Counted from the stretch's first letter, positions 49,783 through 64,000 are shown. The stretch is DNA of 64,000 nucleotides from Nomia melanderi (GCF_051020985.1 NC_135006.1:18555501-18619500); one strand, 5' to 3'. Numbers and translations: made by a program. Notes: generated by a model not told the origin, from the sequence alone.

Positions 49783-52700
49783 GACACCCACCCCCTCTAT
49801 CCATCCATCCATCTTTGCGTTTCTGCCTTTGCTGTTTTGCTAGAGCCTTGTTGCTTGAACATTCTTTCGAGGCATTTCAACAGCCTGTAACGAATTCTTC
49901 TTTTTCTTAATGGTGTGTGGCAGGCTTCCGAATTCGAACTGAAATACTCGTAGTGGTTTCGATTTCGGTTTCCATTTACACTTTGAGCGAATTAACAGAG
50001 TAATAACTTGTTCCAAGTCAAAGTTCGCCTCTTAGAAAAAGCAAATTGTTTCCATGTACGTAATACGATTGATGCGTTTAGAAGTAGTACGATTTCGCAA
50101 CAGCATTTTAAATTCCGTGGATTGTTATGTTTGTTTGCTGACAGTGCCACAGAACGAAGTAAACGAAGAAGAGACAGTTTCAGATATTAGAACAGAGATG
50201 CCCCGGGAGCATGCGTAAATTCATTTGAATTCATGCGAATTCCTTTTAAACGGGAAACTCGAAGAAAAGTGGAAAAAGGACTCTTTAGAAACATACATGA
50301 ATTTCAAAAGATGAATGGAACATTTCGACAACAACTTCGCAACTTGCTAAGAATTGTTTGAGCTGAATGGAAGCTCTTGACAAAGAAAATGAATATCTCT
50401 TCTCTCGCTGATTCTCTAAACACTACCCACGAAAGAACGAATACAAATAAACAGCCCCAGACTTCTCACAGAGAATGTTTTTTACTATACCTTCCACAAT
50501 TTCTTGTTCCAACTTGAACCATTAGAGAAGAAGAATGATATACGAAATGCTATACAAAGTGACGTGCCCAGAATGTCTGTAAAAATGTTTTTTTTCCAAC
50601 AGACCGTATATTTTTCTTGCCTCTGGCACAATTATTGTTTATCACGGTATTCTTTCTTTCCGAGATGACGTAGTATGACCTGGTAGGTTTGCAAAATCAA
50701 AGAAAAGTGAACGAAACGAACCGAGAAGAAAATTGTCAGTTCGCGAACAATCGTGGCCGAGAAATGAACTTACGAGGATAGCGTGTTTCGATGTTCGATC
50801 GAATTGGCCCGCACGAACGTCTAAAGATTCCGAGGTCGAGGAATTTTCTTCGACCCGGTGCAGTTCGGAGCAAGCAAACATCGTAAATTTTCAACAATTG
50901 CCCGAAGGTTTATGATGCGTCGTTGGTGCTCCCGGTCAACCGCGCGCAGTCCCGTCGCCGGCAATAAAACGCGGCAACCATTGCTCGAGAGCCCGTTAAC
51001 GGCGGATTGATTCATGCCAATCGATGCTCCAATACCTGTCATCCGACAGATTGCAGTGTGCCGTCGTTACATTTTATGCCTCGCGATGCCCGAACAGCGC
51101 TCTATCTCGACTCGTGCTCCTTCGTTCCTTCCATGCGTCTGGATACCGTAGTGCCCTTCTAACGGGCTTCCGGAATAATGCCCGAGAAACGTTGAATCGT
51201 ATTGCAGAGAAACAGTCTCGATAGTCTACTGTCTTAAGTCAGATATTGCTGGAATTTTCGCATTACGCTACATTCAACGTTCTAATTGAAAGTATTCTGG
51301 TTTACTTGAATTTCTTTGAATCAGCTGACAGTGAGATTCACGAGGGATTAGTTTCGCAGAAAATGAGACGGTTCATGCAACGTGGAAACATCCGTGAACC
51401 GTGTTTCTGCTGTCCAGAATTCATAAGTTTTTCGGCAGGTTTCTACCTTGTGGCGAACAGTGAGCATTTCGTGCGCGTGTGCGCGCGTGCGCGCACGAAC
51501 GTCTGGTGATAGTTGCCTTTCAATTTGCTATTTGTTTCAAAACGTCCCTCCGCCCCTCCTCCGCTCGATCCAGCTGAAACAGAACTTCCTGTTTACTCGA
51601 CGTCGCGGCCTTTTTCGTTTCATTCCCCTTCTTTGATCTCGTTGCCACCGAAAACGAGACTCTGCTGCTCTTCGACATAAACCCTGTCTGCTAAAACCCT
51701 TTTAAAGTCCGTCGTGTTTAAATTTCTTTTCCAACTGCCGTGGAACCATTGATTTTCGTTTACCCTCGCTGCTTTAATGATTTCGAACGTTATTAACCGA
51801 ATCGCTTACAATTTCTGATTCAGCTGATGGATGAAACATCGAGTATCTTTCTCCGAGAAATACACGGAACAACGATCCGTCGTTTCTATTGCGACGTTCA
51901 CCGACTACCCGTATCGAAAGGAACTTTCATTGGCATCTGCTCGTTAAACGCATACTAACAGTGTTCCGCTGATCGAATGATTTATTAAAATTGATCGAGT
52001 TCGAATGCGATTAGTCTTCTCACACAATTTTCTCTCGTTCCTTCGTTCGTGCATGATTATTTGAAGCAAGTAAATACTCGTATACCACGCAGGCAGCAGA
52101 TGTTCCTTGTCGGAAGACAGAAGACCGCCGCGCAACTTGTTCGATGCCGTTAGGTTCTCGCAGCGCTGCGTGCGCTCCATGCGCTCCATGCGCTCGAAAC
52201 ATAAATTTCGAGGTGCCCGAGGCTACATTATGCATGCCGCGCGAGATGCGCGAAAATATTACCATAACCGTATCTTGCAAACGACCGATCGAGTCGTAAG
52301 GCAGTCGTCGCGATCGATCTTGCCGCCTGCCACTTTCGACTCTCCTTCGAGAAAAATTCCACTCGGGACACCGAGTCCAGTGTCTCGCGCGGTTCCGAAA
52401 AGTATTGGATGCAGCAAAAGTCACGTACTATCGGATGACGGTGATGTAATATTATTTGCAATGAAAACAAGTTCGTTAAAAAGATAGTGATTTATAAATT
52501 ACTTTGAATGATTCGTTTAATCGTCATGGTACACGACTTGTGGTTTATCCAGTATTTCTCAATTACTCTGGTTCACTGGAGTTTCAATTGATCTGATGCT
52601 TTCACTGACGTTGCATCAGTACGTTCTATTTTTTAAACTTACTTGTTATTTCAGTAAAGCCATTCTCGAATAATGAAAGAACAAGATATAGAAGCATTTC

Positions 52701-54111
52701 CCGAGCACAATTATTCATCCATTGCTACCATTCCATCGACCACTCGAGAACGAGGCTAATTCACGATGCCTAACATTATTTCAGTTTTCAGTTTCAACGC
52801 GAGAGTACTACTTCCTATACTTTCCACGTGAAACGAGACGCTTGCGTGTGCATTTACGTTTACATTCGCATTCACGTACGTTAGGAATTTCATATTTTCG
52901 CAACGATACTCGATGCCGTGGGACTTGATTCCGCGCGTCTGATAGCTGTGCAATCTCGGCGCCCTTAGGTTGCCAATGAAATGTGGAAAAGAAGAAAGTT
53001 CGTCAAGTGGGGCGAGAGGAGTTCTTGGAGGCAGCAAACAGGAAGGGGCTGGAGAAGCTTGAATTTCCTCGAAGGGAGGGATCACGCGCGGGGGTGGCTG
53101 CGACCAAGGGGCACCGCTGCCGGTGCCTGAGCAGCTGATGTCATTTCTTTCTCTTCTTTCTCTTCTTTCTCGTCTTCCGTTCCTCTCTCGACCCCTCGCG
53201 AGTTAGTCGGATCGAATGTTCCAGAAATCAAACACTTTGTCTATGACACCCCCTTAGCAGATTAGATTTAATCGATTTTTTCCATCGTTTGAAACCGACT
53301 GTTCGATACATGAAATTTCTCTACTATAATGTTCCATAATTTCCAACAAATGGCATAGCTACAGTTCTCGGTGAATTCGATCAGCCCGGCGTTCTCGCGG
53401 TCAACCATAGGTCCGCTCGTTCGTTCCCGTTGACGCTCGAGTCGATAGTTTGCCGTTAAATCTTGATAAGCTCGGCACTCTCCGGCTGTAGGTCGATTTC
53501 CGTTCAAAACCGGCGAAAATTAAGTCACTCATCCCTAACAGCAAATTGCGAGTAACTAGCAAATTGTTGCTGACCAATTTCACGTTTCGTGTCGGGCTAA
53601 TAGCTGGCTTAATCGAGTCGCTGAACGAGTATCCTTTCATAGGCCTTTTTCGGGCTGGTGAACCTATAAATAGAATCAAACTGCCAGGGATCGTAAGGTC
53701 GTACCGACAACATTGCCGTTACTAAAGGCAACAATTTCACACTTTGCCATATTCTGTTCTAGTAATTGCGATACGATGTCCTATCGCGTTATAAAATCAT
53801 TATTTATAAGAAACTTGCCACGCTTGGCGGACATCTTCCATTTCTAATGCCTTTCTTTCATCCCGGTAGCCATTGCGGCGTAGCCCCGCGCGAAAATTGA
53901 AGCTGTCTCGCGTTATTTCTTCCATTCCGTGGAACACTCCGGTTCCACGAACCCCCGTCGTCCCCTTTATCTATCGCAGAATCAACATCGGCGAGGAGTC
54001 ATCGTCGCGTCGTATGCTCTCACGCCCGTTCATTAAGACTCATTAGCGGCGCGGTGACCTCCGCAGATCCTCCGATTACACGGGCCGCTGCACGTCTGCC
54101 TTCCTCTCCGC

Positions 54112-54114
<3 letters not shown>

Positions 54115-54169
<55 letters not shown>
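54115..54169. repeat. TA dinucleotide microsatellite
   Basis: About 27 uninterrupted TA units. Confidence 0.95.
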
Positions 54170-54171
<2 letters not shown>

Positions 54172-55194
54172 TTTTGGATCGGTTGCCCCACGAATCCCCC
54201 ATTAGAGGAACCTATTCTCTAATCGCACTCCGCGGTCAACGTCTTCCTTTGCGATCGGAACGCGGATCGTTCGCACACGCGTCGAAATAGAATTCGAATC
54301 GATCAGTCGGGCACTCGCGCTTCGTCGTCTCGCGAAGAATTTCAAGGATTCTGGGTTCACGTCTAACACCTACGCATCAAAAGTTCAAGCGACCTTTCGA
54401 TCGACGGTGCTTCTCGATGGTGAAGGATGGTTCTAATTAAGGAAAACACGAGTCGAACGATACCAGGTAGCAGAAAAAGTTACGGCAGAGCATGGATCTG
54501 TATACAGAGCGGGGACAGAGATAACGACAGGCAGTGACCTGCTCGAGAGCGAGGCTGTACCTATCAAGGCGTATTAGGGGATGCTCGTTTTTTCGAGACA
54601 GTATGTCGACCGTTTAGACGCCATCCACTTCAATTTCAACTTACACCGTGGTGTCGTAAAAGCTTCTCCCCTGCGTCACGGCTGCTTTTATCCCGTGCTC
54701 CGAGTACGGAAACGCTCGGCTCGATGCATCCTTGCGAGCACTAAAGCGCACGCTTGCGAGAGAGAGAGACTCGCTAAAGCTTTGGCTGATGTTTGTAGCG
54801 AACATGGTCCTTTGTGTACTGCACCTTGCAGTGCAGTACCAGTATCTGGCCCTATACGCCCCGTACACGCCGCGCAATTAGCTAGAGGACGCTCGGAGCT
54901 GATGTGCCGGCACGTACGGCCATTGGGACATTATGGTCACGCAATGGCGACGACAATGGAATTCGTCGGGAGTCGGTGAGAGACGGGACACGAATGTCTC
55001 GCGCACCCGCGCTCCAAGTCGACGTTTCCTCTTTGCGGTACGCAAAGTTTAAAAGTTTATTCGTTAAACCATCCACTTCCATCTGTAAATTCCTAGATGG
55101 AGGCATTCCGTTAACGAATATTTCCAATCTCTTTTTCGAGACTCGCGATTCGTCGCGCAGGCTTTTTCGCCGAAGGCGCGTCCATCTTGAACAT

Positions 55195-55229
55195 CCCCAT
55201 TCCCATTCCCATTCCCATTTCCATTTCCA
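55195..55229. repeat. CCCATT hexanucleotide array
   Basis: About five units, with TCCATT variants at the right edge. Confidence 0.9.
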
Positions 55230-58200
55230 GTGAATGCTGTGTCTCTGTCGCGCCACGTGTGTCAATATAATTTAGTGGCTGCAGCCCGTGTCCGCAAACA
55301 TTCGCCACGCACATGCGTCCGTCTACGAGGAAATGGAGGCACGTCCAGAGCCCTTTAAACACCCTGATTTATGCCTCGAAAGAAACAGCTTCGCGAGCAG
55401 ACGAAAACAGCATCTGGATTTCCTGTTGTTTCACGTCGATCAATTCCGTCGAACCATTACTTACCTAGTAGCGGAGATAGCACAGTTATCGAAACGAACA
55501 TGGAAATTATTTCATCGCTGAATGTTCTCGTTTCTACTCTATAATACGATGCACATTGCGAACGAGTTCAAATAAGAGAAAATAGTTGATAGAGATATCA
55601 ACGTTTCTTCGAAATGAAGAAAAGCTCTCGTTTAAATATGTTAGTGGTGTCGTCGAGGGGTAACGATTTCCCAGGCAAATCGGACAGCGTGCTTCCCGCG
55701 GCGAACGGTGTGCAGATCGTTGTCCGTTTTCGCGGGGAGACTTTCATTCGACTTGGCTCAACGAAAACCGGTCATTTCGCTTTCTTGCCTTATACGGCCG
55801 ATCCATTACGAAGATTTTGACGAACCTCCGCGCATGACCTGCCGCGCCAGCTCGTTGAAAGTATTTTCGTGTCAGAACTATAATAGTATTGAAGAATGTA
55901 GACGCGTTACCGGAACCACAGAGAAATGGCCAAGCTGAAAGCCATGTGAAACTCGTTGGAAATTGAATTGTTATCTTATCAGCTCATTACCCCGGCTCTG
56001 TCGTCACACGACTCACCGGGAATCGCCTGCGACTCTGCGACGATCCCGCGAGGAATCGAGTAAACTCGTTTAGCTCGATCGAGGCTACGACGGGGAGAGA
56101 TAAACACGTACACACACCCTTGCTAAAAATCTATGGGAACGATGCGAAGCCAAAGCTAATAACTTCATTCGAACAAAGTACTTGGTGTATAGTCGTTGTT
56201 CAAGATTCGACTGGAACGATTAGAGTTTCCCAAAAGTTATACTTTTTTGTCAGCCGTCACGATTTTACGATCGCGTGCCGAACGTAAGGAGATTCGTTCG
56301 GGATACGGCACGTGGAATGTCCACGATAAAATCGCGCGTGTCTCGTCTCGCGCGATTTCTCAGCTGATGGAAAAGGCGGGTTAGCTCCGGCTCGGGCTGT
56401 GCGGGACGGTTCGACGTGACTGTCTTTCGAAACGACGACGGCACACCGGAAAGAAAACGAACAACCGGAGAGACGTCTCGCCTTCGGGTTAAGATACGCG
56501 TCAACATCCTTGCGTTTCTCGCTTGTTAATATTGATGATTTTTCTATCGAACCGGCAGACACGGGAGCTCGAACTGTTTGGAATTCAGGTAGCGGGTTCC
56601 GATTGTCTCTTCCCTCTATTTCAGTCGAAGCTCGATGGTTTTCGAGAAACCGAGAATCATTCCTGCTAGAATATTAATGGCTGCGGCTTGCGGCAACGCC
56701 ACTGTCTTTTCGGCTTTCGATACGACACGGCCATGTTGCGTTCGAGTAACCACGGAATATCCTCTAAGAACATTTCTAATCTACATTTCTTTCGCAAATT
56801 CTCGGTTCCTATCCTTTCCTTTCAAACCTTCAGTTTTTCAATTGAGTCACCTTACGATTCATTCGAGCAATTCGACCTTAACGATACTCTCTACCTCAAC
56901 CTACATTCGCGACAACAAAATATTGGCAATAAGAGGCGATGGTGTCGACGGAAATCCGACGTCAAAATACGCGGGCTTTTGCCAGGAATGCACCGAATCC
57001 CGGGAACTGGGAATACACAGAGGTTGGTCGCGGTAATGGGCAAAGTTCGCAGAGCTTCTGTATCGCGGAAATCATGGCCACTCCAATTTCAGGAGAAACG
57101 TGTTATGGGTTCACTACCGCCGGAAGCTGTGGAACAATTGATTTCCTTGGTACGTCGTGTCCCTTCTCACTGTGCGACAACAAGAAACTCAAATCTATAT
57201 TAACTATAGAATGTTTCTTAATGTTTCTTCAATTAAATTACGCAACCGAGCGGCAGATTCCGAGTAAACTTGGAAATCCTTGAAAGATATTACCCTTGCT
57301 CATCCTCGATTAGATGAAAAGTGTGCTTTTCCATCGCACGATTACCATTCGTAACGGTCGAAATCGTTCGTGTCGCGAGTGTAACGAGAACCCGATGGAA
57401 AAGGCAGTCCCGTTGACTCGGTTAGACAACCGAGTGACCGCCACGGCAATGTCAGTGGAGCAACTTGATAATCGGAAAGAATTCCGAAGGAGGTTCGATC
57501 GCGAGCACCCGACTCAGCCATTTATCACGGGACAGTGGTTTGTATTTGAAATTTATTGGACGGTTTCGCGGAACGTCCCGCAATAGAGACGGCCGACGCA
57601 TTCTTCCGTTTAATCTGCACGCTCTGTCGGTAGTGCGATGGTTCCCTTTTATTTAGTTGGTTAACCGTCATTCCGCCGCGTAAATCTGTCGACTGGAAGT
57701 TTCTCTTCGATAACATCGTGACTGTTGGCTGAAAGAAGGGAAATCGATTCTCTCGTTAATTTCTGTTAACGGCCACCGAACAATTTTCCTGATGTTTTTA
57801 TTTCCTTTCAAGCCCTTCGATCGATATTTATACGAATGAACCGTGGCGACACGATAAAAGGTCGATTGAAAAATCTTGACACTGGCTTGGTGGTTTGGTC
57901 GACGTTATTTCGGCCCAAGTAGACTCCATTAGCGAAATTCGAGCATGCTGGTCGACCCCTGTGAAATATTCAGGTCCGATTCCCCGATAAAAGATCCGTT
58001 TTCGGGAGGGAACCGTTTTACGGGAAGTGGAGCGCAAAAGTTGAATCGCCTCACCGAGTCGGCACTCGTGTTTCCCCGATCCGAGGAAAGTCCCTTCGAC
58101 AATAGCCGCCGCGGCGCGGACACTGCGTTCCTCGAAGATATTTCAGGAACGATTCCGTTCGATTCGAGTCCATGGAAGAGCACTTACTTCTTCTCCTCCT

Positions 58201-61200
58201 AGTCTGGTTTTGTTCGAAAGGGTTGTTTCAGTTCACCGCGGCCGATGCATTTTCACGTGATAGAGAATCAACTTGATACTCCTAGGGTAGTACTGCATTG
58301 TCGCGTTACGACCAACTAAAATGCTGGACGCTCGACGCCGATCGTCGTGAAATATTTCTGCCCTTGTTGTTTTCATAATCTTCTGGATCTAGCGAGCCGG
58401 AGAATAATCCTTTGTGATCTGCAAAGTGATATATAACATAATTTCTGCGCATTCTACGCAGTCTGCCTCACGTGTGTTGGCGCACGTGTGCTGGTGCATT
58501 TTCCTCCCACCCCTGCATCTCGGCCAGCGACTCGACCGATTACATACCTCGAGCCAATAGCCGAGCGTTTTGAAATACAATCCTTTTAAATGTCCTGCTC
58601 CCATGGTGGTCTCTCCGCAGCTTGCCCCGAAACACAGGTTTTTTCTACTCTTTTTCCCTGCCTCTTTGGATTCTCCTCTTCCCTGCTCGTATCGTTTCTC
58701 TCTCGGAGTAGAACACGATAGGGCAAGGATCGGGTGTCGCGTTCTGTCGATTTCGGGGAAATCTGGAGCGCTGTGGATTGGATAGTCTCGGTGGATCTCC
58801 GAGTCACCGCTGAATCGATTGCTGCTGTCTCGCGAATGAAATTAGATCGAGCTTGGCGCCCGAGGTACCACTACTGCTTTCAGTTTTCCTCATTTCTTGC
58901 ACATTAGTTGTTTCGACTCGCTTTTGTTCACCGGAGGGTAGCTGTAAATCCTACTCTTACGTTTTCGCTCGATTCGATCTCCCTCGACCTCCCTAGTAGC
59001 GCCTCCGCGTTGTCAGCGAGCACGAGGTTCGTACAATAGGCAGTTGTCGAGGACTGGAAGGTTCATTAGGAATTCGCCTGGCAGCAGGAGATTCCTCTTC
59101 GTTGGAAATTATCGATCCCGGTTGGCGTTATCGACGCGTTCGACGCAGCACAACGCCGCCCCTCCTAGACTACCGTTCATCAAGAAATTCCTGAGCAGCT
59201 GTCATTCACCCGCCGACAGTTGCCATCGGCCAGACTACAGAAACTTGAAATGCTCGAAACCTGTATGCTCGAAACACTAAAGATTTCGAACAGAACAAAC
59301 TTTCTCGGCCTGTTTGGAAAAGACCAGAAATCTAGCCGGGTACATTCGGACGATTAAGCGCACGCCACGAGTATCCCCGCTGTGTCAGTCGGTATCGCGA
59401 TCCTGTAGAAACTCGAAAACAGTTTCGAACGATTCGAGCGTGGCCCACGATCGGTACAGCAAACGTGAGAGTCGAGCAACGTATCCCCGTGGCGAACCGA
59501 AGATGCACCGTTCGCGAACAGGTTCTCTTTTAGAGCGTCCCGGCTAGGTCGACGGCTTCTGTAACGCAATCCCTCCACCGCGTAACCTATCGTCTAGCCC
59601 ACACTATCGTGCTTCTCAGTTTCGTGGTAGTAAACGCGCAGAAACGGGACGGGCCCGTCAGCCCGGTTTTTCTTCTCGACCTCTTCATCTTCGTCCCTTT
59701 AAAATGGTTCTCCGATTGTTCAAGTTTTATCGTCAGATGTATGGATAACTCCAGTAGATTTATTCCCAAGTTGTTATCCTTGTATTTGCACAAGTAGCTT
59801 TGTACTCGAATTCCAGTTGAAATTTCTTACAAAAGTATCTCTGGACCGTCGGTAATTTGCAACATATTCGTCCAAATAAACCTGCAGTTTCCTTTAAAGC
59901 TGGATCTCTATTTAAACGAACAAACGAAATTGAGTAGATGGAAAAGAGCGATCGTTCCGTGTTCCATTAAACGAACGCGCGTCGTTCGAGTGTTTGTTCG
60001 AAACAATTGCTCGAACCGAGTTGCGAGTGCCTCGAGCCTGGAAGCTGGCAAAGCGGTTGGCGACACCGTGTCTCGGAGCTGCTTTCGTAAGAGTTTCGCT
60101 GGTTTCCTCGTTCACGCGGCCACGAGACCGTCGCATCATATATGGCTGTGTTCTTGAAACGATCGTCCCACTTCTGCCTTACCCGCTACCGGTGTCTATT
60201 AAGCTTGCCTGCCGTTCGTTCTCTCGGAGCGATCGCAGCGTTTTGCGTTCGGCAGCGCGCGCGTTTGCCCATCAACTCTCGGAGTAGGACGAAACGTGAT
60301 CCGAGTACTAGACTGCAGGCCTTTATGCGTTTACGTGAAATTTCATTCGGACAGTGAAAGTCGCGTAAAGTCTTTTCCGATAATCGGATAGTCGACTAAA
60401 AGATATTAATCTACCGTTGAAAATGGGCTAATTTCGATGAAACTGAATTAGCGGTCGATCGCCGTGCCAGTCTCGCCGGGCTAATGAAATGTTCTTTCTT
60501 TCTCTTTGAACATGGCTCTTCGAATAACTCGACAAAGTTGCGTGAACGCGTACCGAACTCTCGACGTGCTGGCACAGCCGGTCGAAGCTGCCCTCTATCG
60601 TGATTCATCTCGCGCGAGGGAATTCTCGATGATTTTTTCCAAGATACCACTACCATAGCTCCCGACAAACAGACTTTATGCGCGGAGATAACGGTATCTC
60701 GGGCTAAACGAACCCTTCGCGGTCGTATTTCTTTTGCGGCGGACTATCATTACGGAGGGTATAAACAGAGGCCGGACTACCCGAGGCGGAAATGTAACAA
60801 TTCGGTCGTTAGTTTGGGATTCGTTGGAGATAACGTATCCTCTGGACAAAGGCCTGGCTATTCCGAACGTGGATAATAGACAGCGCGCGTAATCTCGGTA
60901 GCGTTAGAGCCGCCGTTACCCTTTTACCGTATTTCCAACTAGCTTGACATTGTCCTCTTTGCGCGTGGAATTCAAGGTGTCGGGCAATTGGAAGATTGAT
61001 CATTCGGAGCGTGGTTGACGATGCTCCTCGAGATGTACAGTAATGTCTTGTAACGAACGAATATGGCAAACTGTCTGACCAGTTTTGCAGAGTTTATCGG
61101 AGAACCTCCAGAAATGATCATTCGACCGTTCCACCTCCGGCACGTCGGACACGTGTCACGTACCGCACTTTGGATTTACCGTGCCTCGCACTGAATATTT

Positions 61201-64000
61201 CTGCTCCCGCGGTACAATGAGCGCATTCTATTCTCTTGGCGCGCGTGCTCGTCCCGCTGGAGTAGTATACGCCGCTGTAAGATAGACCGTAGATGAAAAT
61301 GCACGCTTCCTCTCTCTCTCCGTTTCTCCTGCCGCCTGCTTTTTCTCTCGCGACGATCCACGCGCCACGTCCAACTGCAACGAAACGAACGAAGCATTGC
61401 GGTTACCGTTGGCGAATCAGCCAGCGCTAGGCAGGGTTCACGGTTCGACGCGATAACGTGGACCGTCCGATTGGGTGTCGTTTTTACGCGGTGAAAGTCG
61501 AGAAGATTGAGGAGACTCGAGCATCGCCGACACTGGCAACGCGACACCTGGGGCTCGTTAACTCGACCCTTCCTTCGCCGGAGGTATCTACTCGATTTTG
61601 CTACAACTTTTGGAAACGCATCGAAAACAGTCGGATCGAGTCGTCTCGGTGCTTCTCGACGATTTCCAGTTGGAGTTATCGGTCACCGCAACAGGCTTCG
61701 TTGCCGTCTCACTGGCGAGTGAGAAAAACGCATTTGCCTCTCTGTCGCATTTACACTGAAATTACTGAAACGTTCAGCGGTCGCAAATTGGCTCGGTAAC
61801 GCGGCGACGCGGCGACGCGGACATTTCTAGCGGGAACACGGAAACTCGACAGACAGACTAATCGCGTTAGGAATAATTCAATTATCACCCGTTCCCGCAC
61901 ACTTATGGCCGTGCTGTTCCTTCGTAGCTCGTTTCAGCATGCACCGAAAGATCCCCGAACTATCGAACTATGCCGGTGGACTAGGCATAGGTGGTCGTCG
62001 CCGGCCGTAATCGCAATCTCGAGAACCTTTTGTCTTTCGCCGACGCGGATAAGCGCAACTTCGTGACCTCTCCCTTTGTTACCGAATTGTTGGCACGAGT
62101 ATGGCAACATTACCGACCCTCTCTGTAGATCGCGGCTTCTTTATCGGGCCGAGGTTTACGAATTTTGCCAACACGCTCGACAACGCGGCAACTCGAGTTG
62201 GGCACGGAGAAAGTTGGATAACCGTGCAGTTATTTCACTGTTTCTTCAAACTGAATACAACATGTGCTTACAAAGGAACAGACAAATGAAAAATATCAGA
62301 TTTCTTTTGTTGGAAATTCTCTTCCATTTCTACACGAATACGACGGGGGAAGGTGGCGGTCGAGGATTTGCCGAGAAACCATGGAAAGCCTAAATGTCCG
62401 CGATGTCTGTCGAAATGCGGCTGACCCGCGTCACGTTCTACGGAATAGCGAACCTCGGCGTGAACGTCAATGTTAACACTCGGAGCGTTTCTACTAATTT
62501 TCATTAGCACGCTTTTCGTTAGCAGAGACTGCGGTACACATCGTTGCAGCTTGTGTTTGCGCAACGCCGTTTACTCTCGAGTGTCCCAATTTACTGGCTG
62601 AATTATGAGCGTGGGTTTATGAATCATCCAGCGGTGCCTCGGATATCCAGATGCCAGTGAATATAAGTAGCCGAGGATACAAAAATGTTTGCTGCCGAAG
62701 CAAACGCGTATGGTAAGTGGATTCGCGGCGCGTCCCTCGGCCGTATCTCATTCGCCGCTAGAAATATCCGACCCTACGTCTGCGCCTAGCAACAGCAAAA
62801 GTATCAAAAGTCAACCTACACGAGCAGCGTTTCTCGGGAAAAGGAAACAGCTTGGCTCGCGAAATTCTTTTCGCTGAAACATTCGCGATACGGCCGCGAC
62901 GGCAAAGCTCTTCCAACTTATGAAACGATAACATTGGTCAGTTCACGACCGGTGTAACGTGCTCTACTGGCTGTTGCTTTCGATTTTTCCCATCGGTTCT
63001 CGAATCGATTGAAATAATCTTGTTACCGAGATTAAAGAATTAACTCTGCTAGCTTTCTCGAATAGCTCTCGGTTCGATCGCGTTTCCATTTCCTTAATGG
63101 CAGGCCATTTCGTTCATTCGGTAATTTCCAATTTATTCGCGTTTCCATTTCCTTCGAGAACACGTCGAAATTTCTCTCGAGACGGTACGAGGTACTCGTC
63201 ACTGTAACATAGCTTTCTAGTGACTACAATAATATTTCGATCGGTCTTTGAAATTCCGATCGACAAGATCGCAACCTTTGAAATGGGAAGCACTGTTATT
63301 TTTTCAAATTGCACGGGGGTAAAGTTTCGAAATGACAAGGATCGGTAAAAGATCATCCTAGATCTTCAGAATCGAAGACATCGTCTTTTTATGCCAGTCG
63401 TGCCACGACGAACGATGTCGCTGCGTGAGTCATCGATTTCTCCGCGGGAACCGTATTATACCCGTCATTCCACCTGAGTCGAACATCCATTTTCTCCGAT
63501 CCGGCCAGCCGATGACCTCACGAATGTCCGCGGTTGCGCAGGCAACGGTGCATGGTCGGCCTCTCGTCGCGTCGTCGCGTCGCTGCGGTCGGTCGTCTCT
63601 CGACGGAAAAACGCAGCTCCGCGTCGGTTTACGTCAACTCCCAAAAGTACCAAAAAATCCGAAAAAATAGCACGGCAACGATTAGCGCGCCGAGGCGAGA
63701 TACGGTGAACTTTGGGCGAACGTTCCGTTGATTCCCTGCCAGACCGAAATGGAATTACTGAAATGAATGGCTGAAATCTGGCCGCATCCGTGCCGCGCGC
63801 GCGCTGCAACCTCCGATGTTTGTACTTGGCAATCGAGCGGAAGTCGGAAGCACGTGGTGCCGGTGCAATCGTATTTCAGCTAGTGTTCACCGTGAATTGT
63901 TCCTGAAATCATTTCGATTCGTTTGAATCGAACAAACGATAAAAGAAGGAAAATTACGGTAGTATACGATTCACTGGTGCATTCAGATTTGACGCGCGTC

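Larger units (their letters stand above)
48983..64000. other. 15 kb without a recognisable gene
   Basis: If the 48.4-48.98 kb segment is a 5' UTR exon, this is its first intron. It contains ACGC, TA and CCCATT arrays and two isolated first-exon-like patterns (55465-55501 minus, 62685-62712 plus), but no exon of a known family. Confidence 0.5.

Noticed and set aside
49346..49910. Open frames of 125-172 codons on both strands
   Set aside because: They run through the ACGC microsatellite (49744-49782), giving THAR or ACVR repeats; nothing else supports coding.

Overview
The window looks like nuclear DNA of an insect, most likely a hymenopteran such as a bee. This is inferred from intron-split genes of insect type, a sugar transporter of the trehalose-transporter (Tret1-like) class, high CpG content and many microsatellites. 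I see no bacterial, viral or organellar genes and no recognisable intact transposon. Only two genes can be recognised with confidence. Most of the 64 kb is intron or intergenic DNA.

Left part (about 3.3-14 kb, + strand): a complete sugar transporter gene of the major facilitator superfamily. Seven coding exons (3316-3417, 9512-9645, 10634-10880, 11101-11385, 11478-11730, 11995-12335, 12856-12993) join with compatible phases into a 486-residue protein that carries the family's signature motifs in order. Two extra short candidate first exons (4564-4617 and 7738-7752) lie in the 6.1 kb first intron. Both end in phase 0 at good splice donors and could give alternative N-termini. The fourth transporter exon has two in-frame acceptors 57 nt apart.

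The most notable observation is at the 3' end of that gene. The transporter frame stops at a single TAG (12991-12993), then continues open in the same frame for 348 codons to a TGA at 14038-14040, with strong G/C preference at third positions from the first codon after the stop. A small GC-rich hairpin lies 14 nt after the TAG. This is a candidate stop-codon readthrough extension, or a recently acquired or erroneous stop in a much longer transporter.

Middle (about 20.7-21.3 kb, - strand): the first two coding exons of the Mediator subunit MED20, with matching splice phases. The remaining two thirds of MED20 were not found downstream in the window. Three CTCF-like core motifs and a CCAAT box sit around its start.

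Right part (21.3-64 kb): no confident coding exon. A 980-nt stretch without any ATG on the + strand (48184-49164) holds a GC-rich segment ending in a strong splice donor at 48982, and reads like the 5' untranslated exon of a gene whose coding part lies elsewhere. A cluster of four CCAAT boxes (41.1-41.3 kb) is a second promoter-like spot. The rest is simple repeats and unique non-coding sequence.
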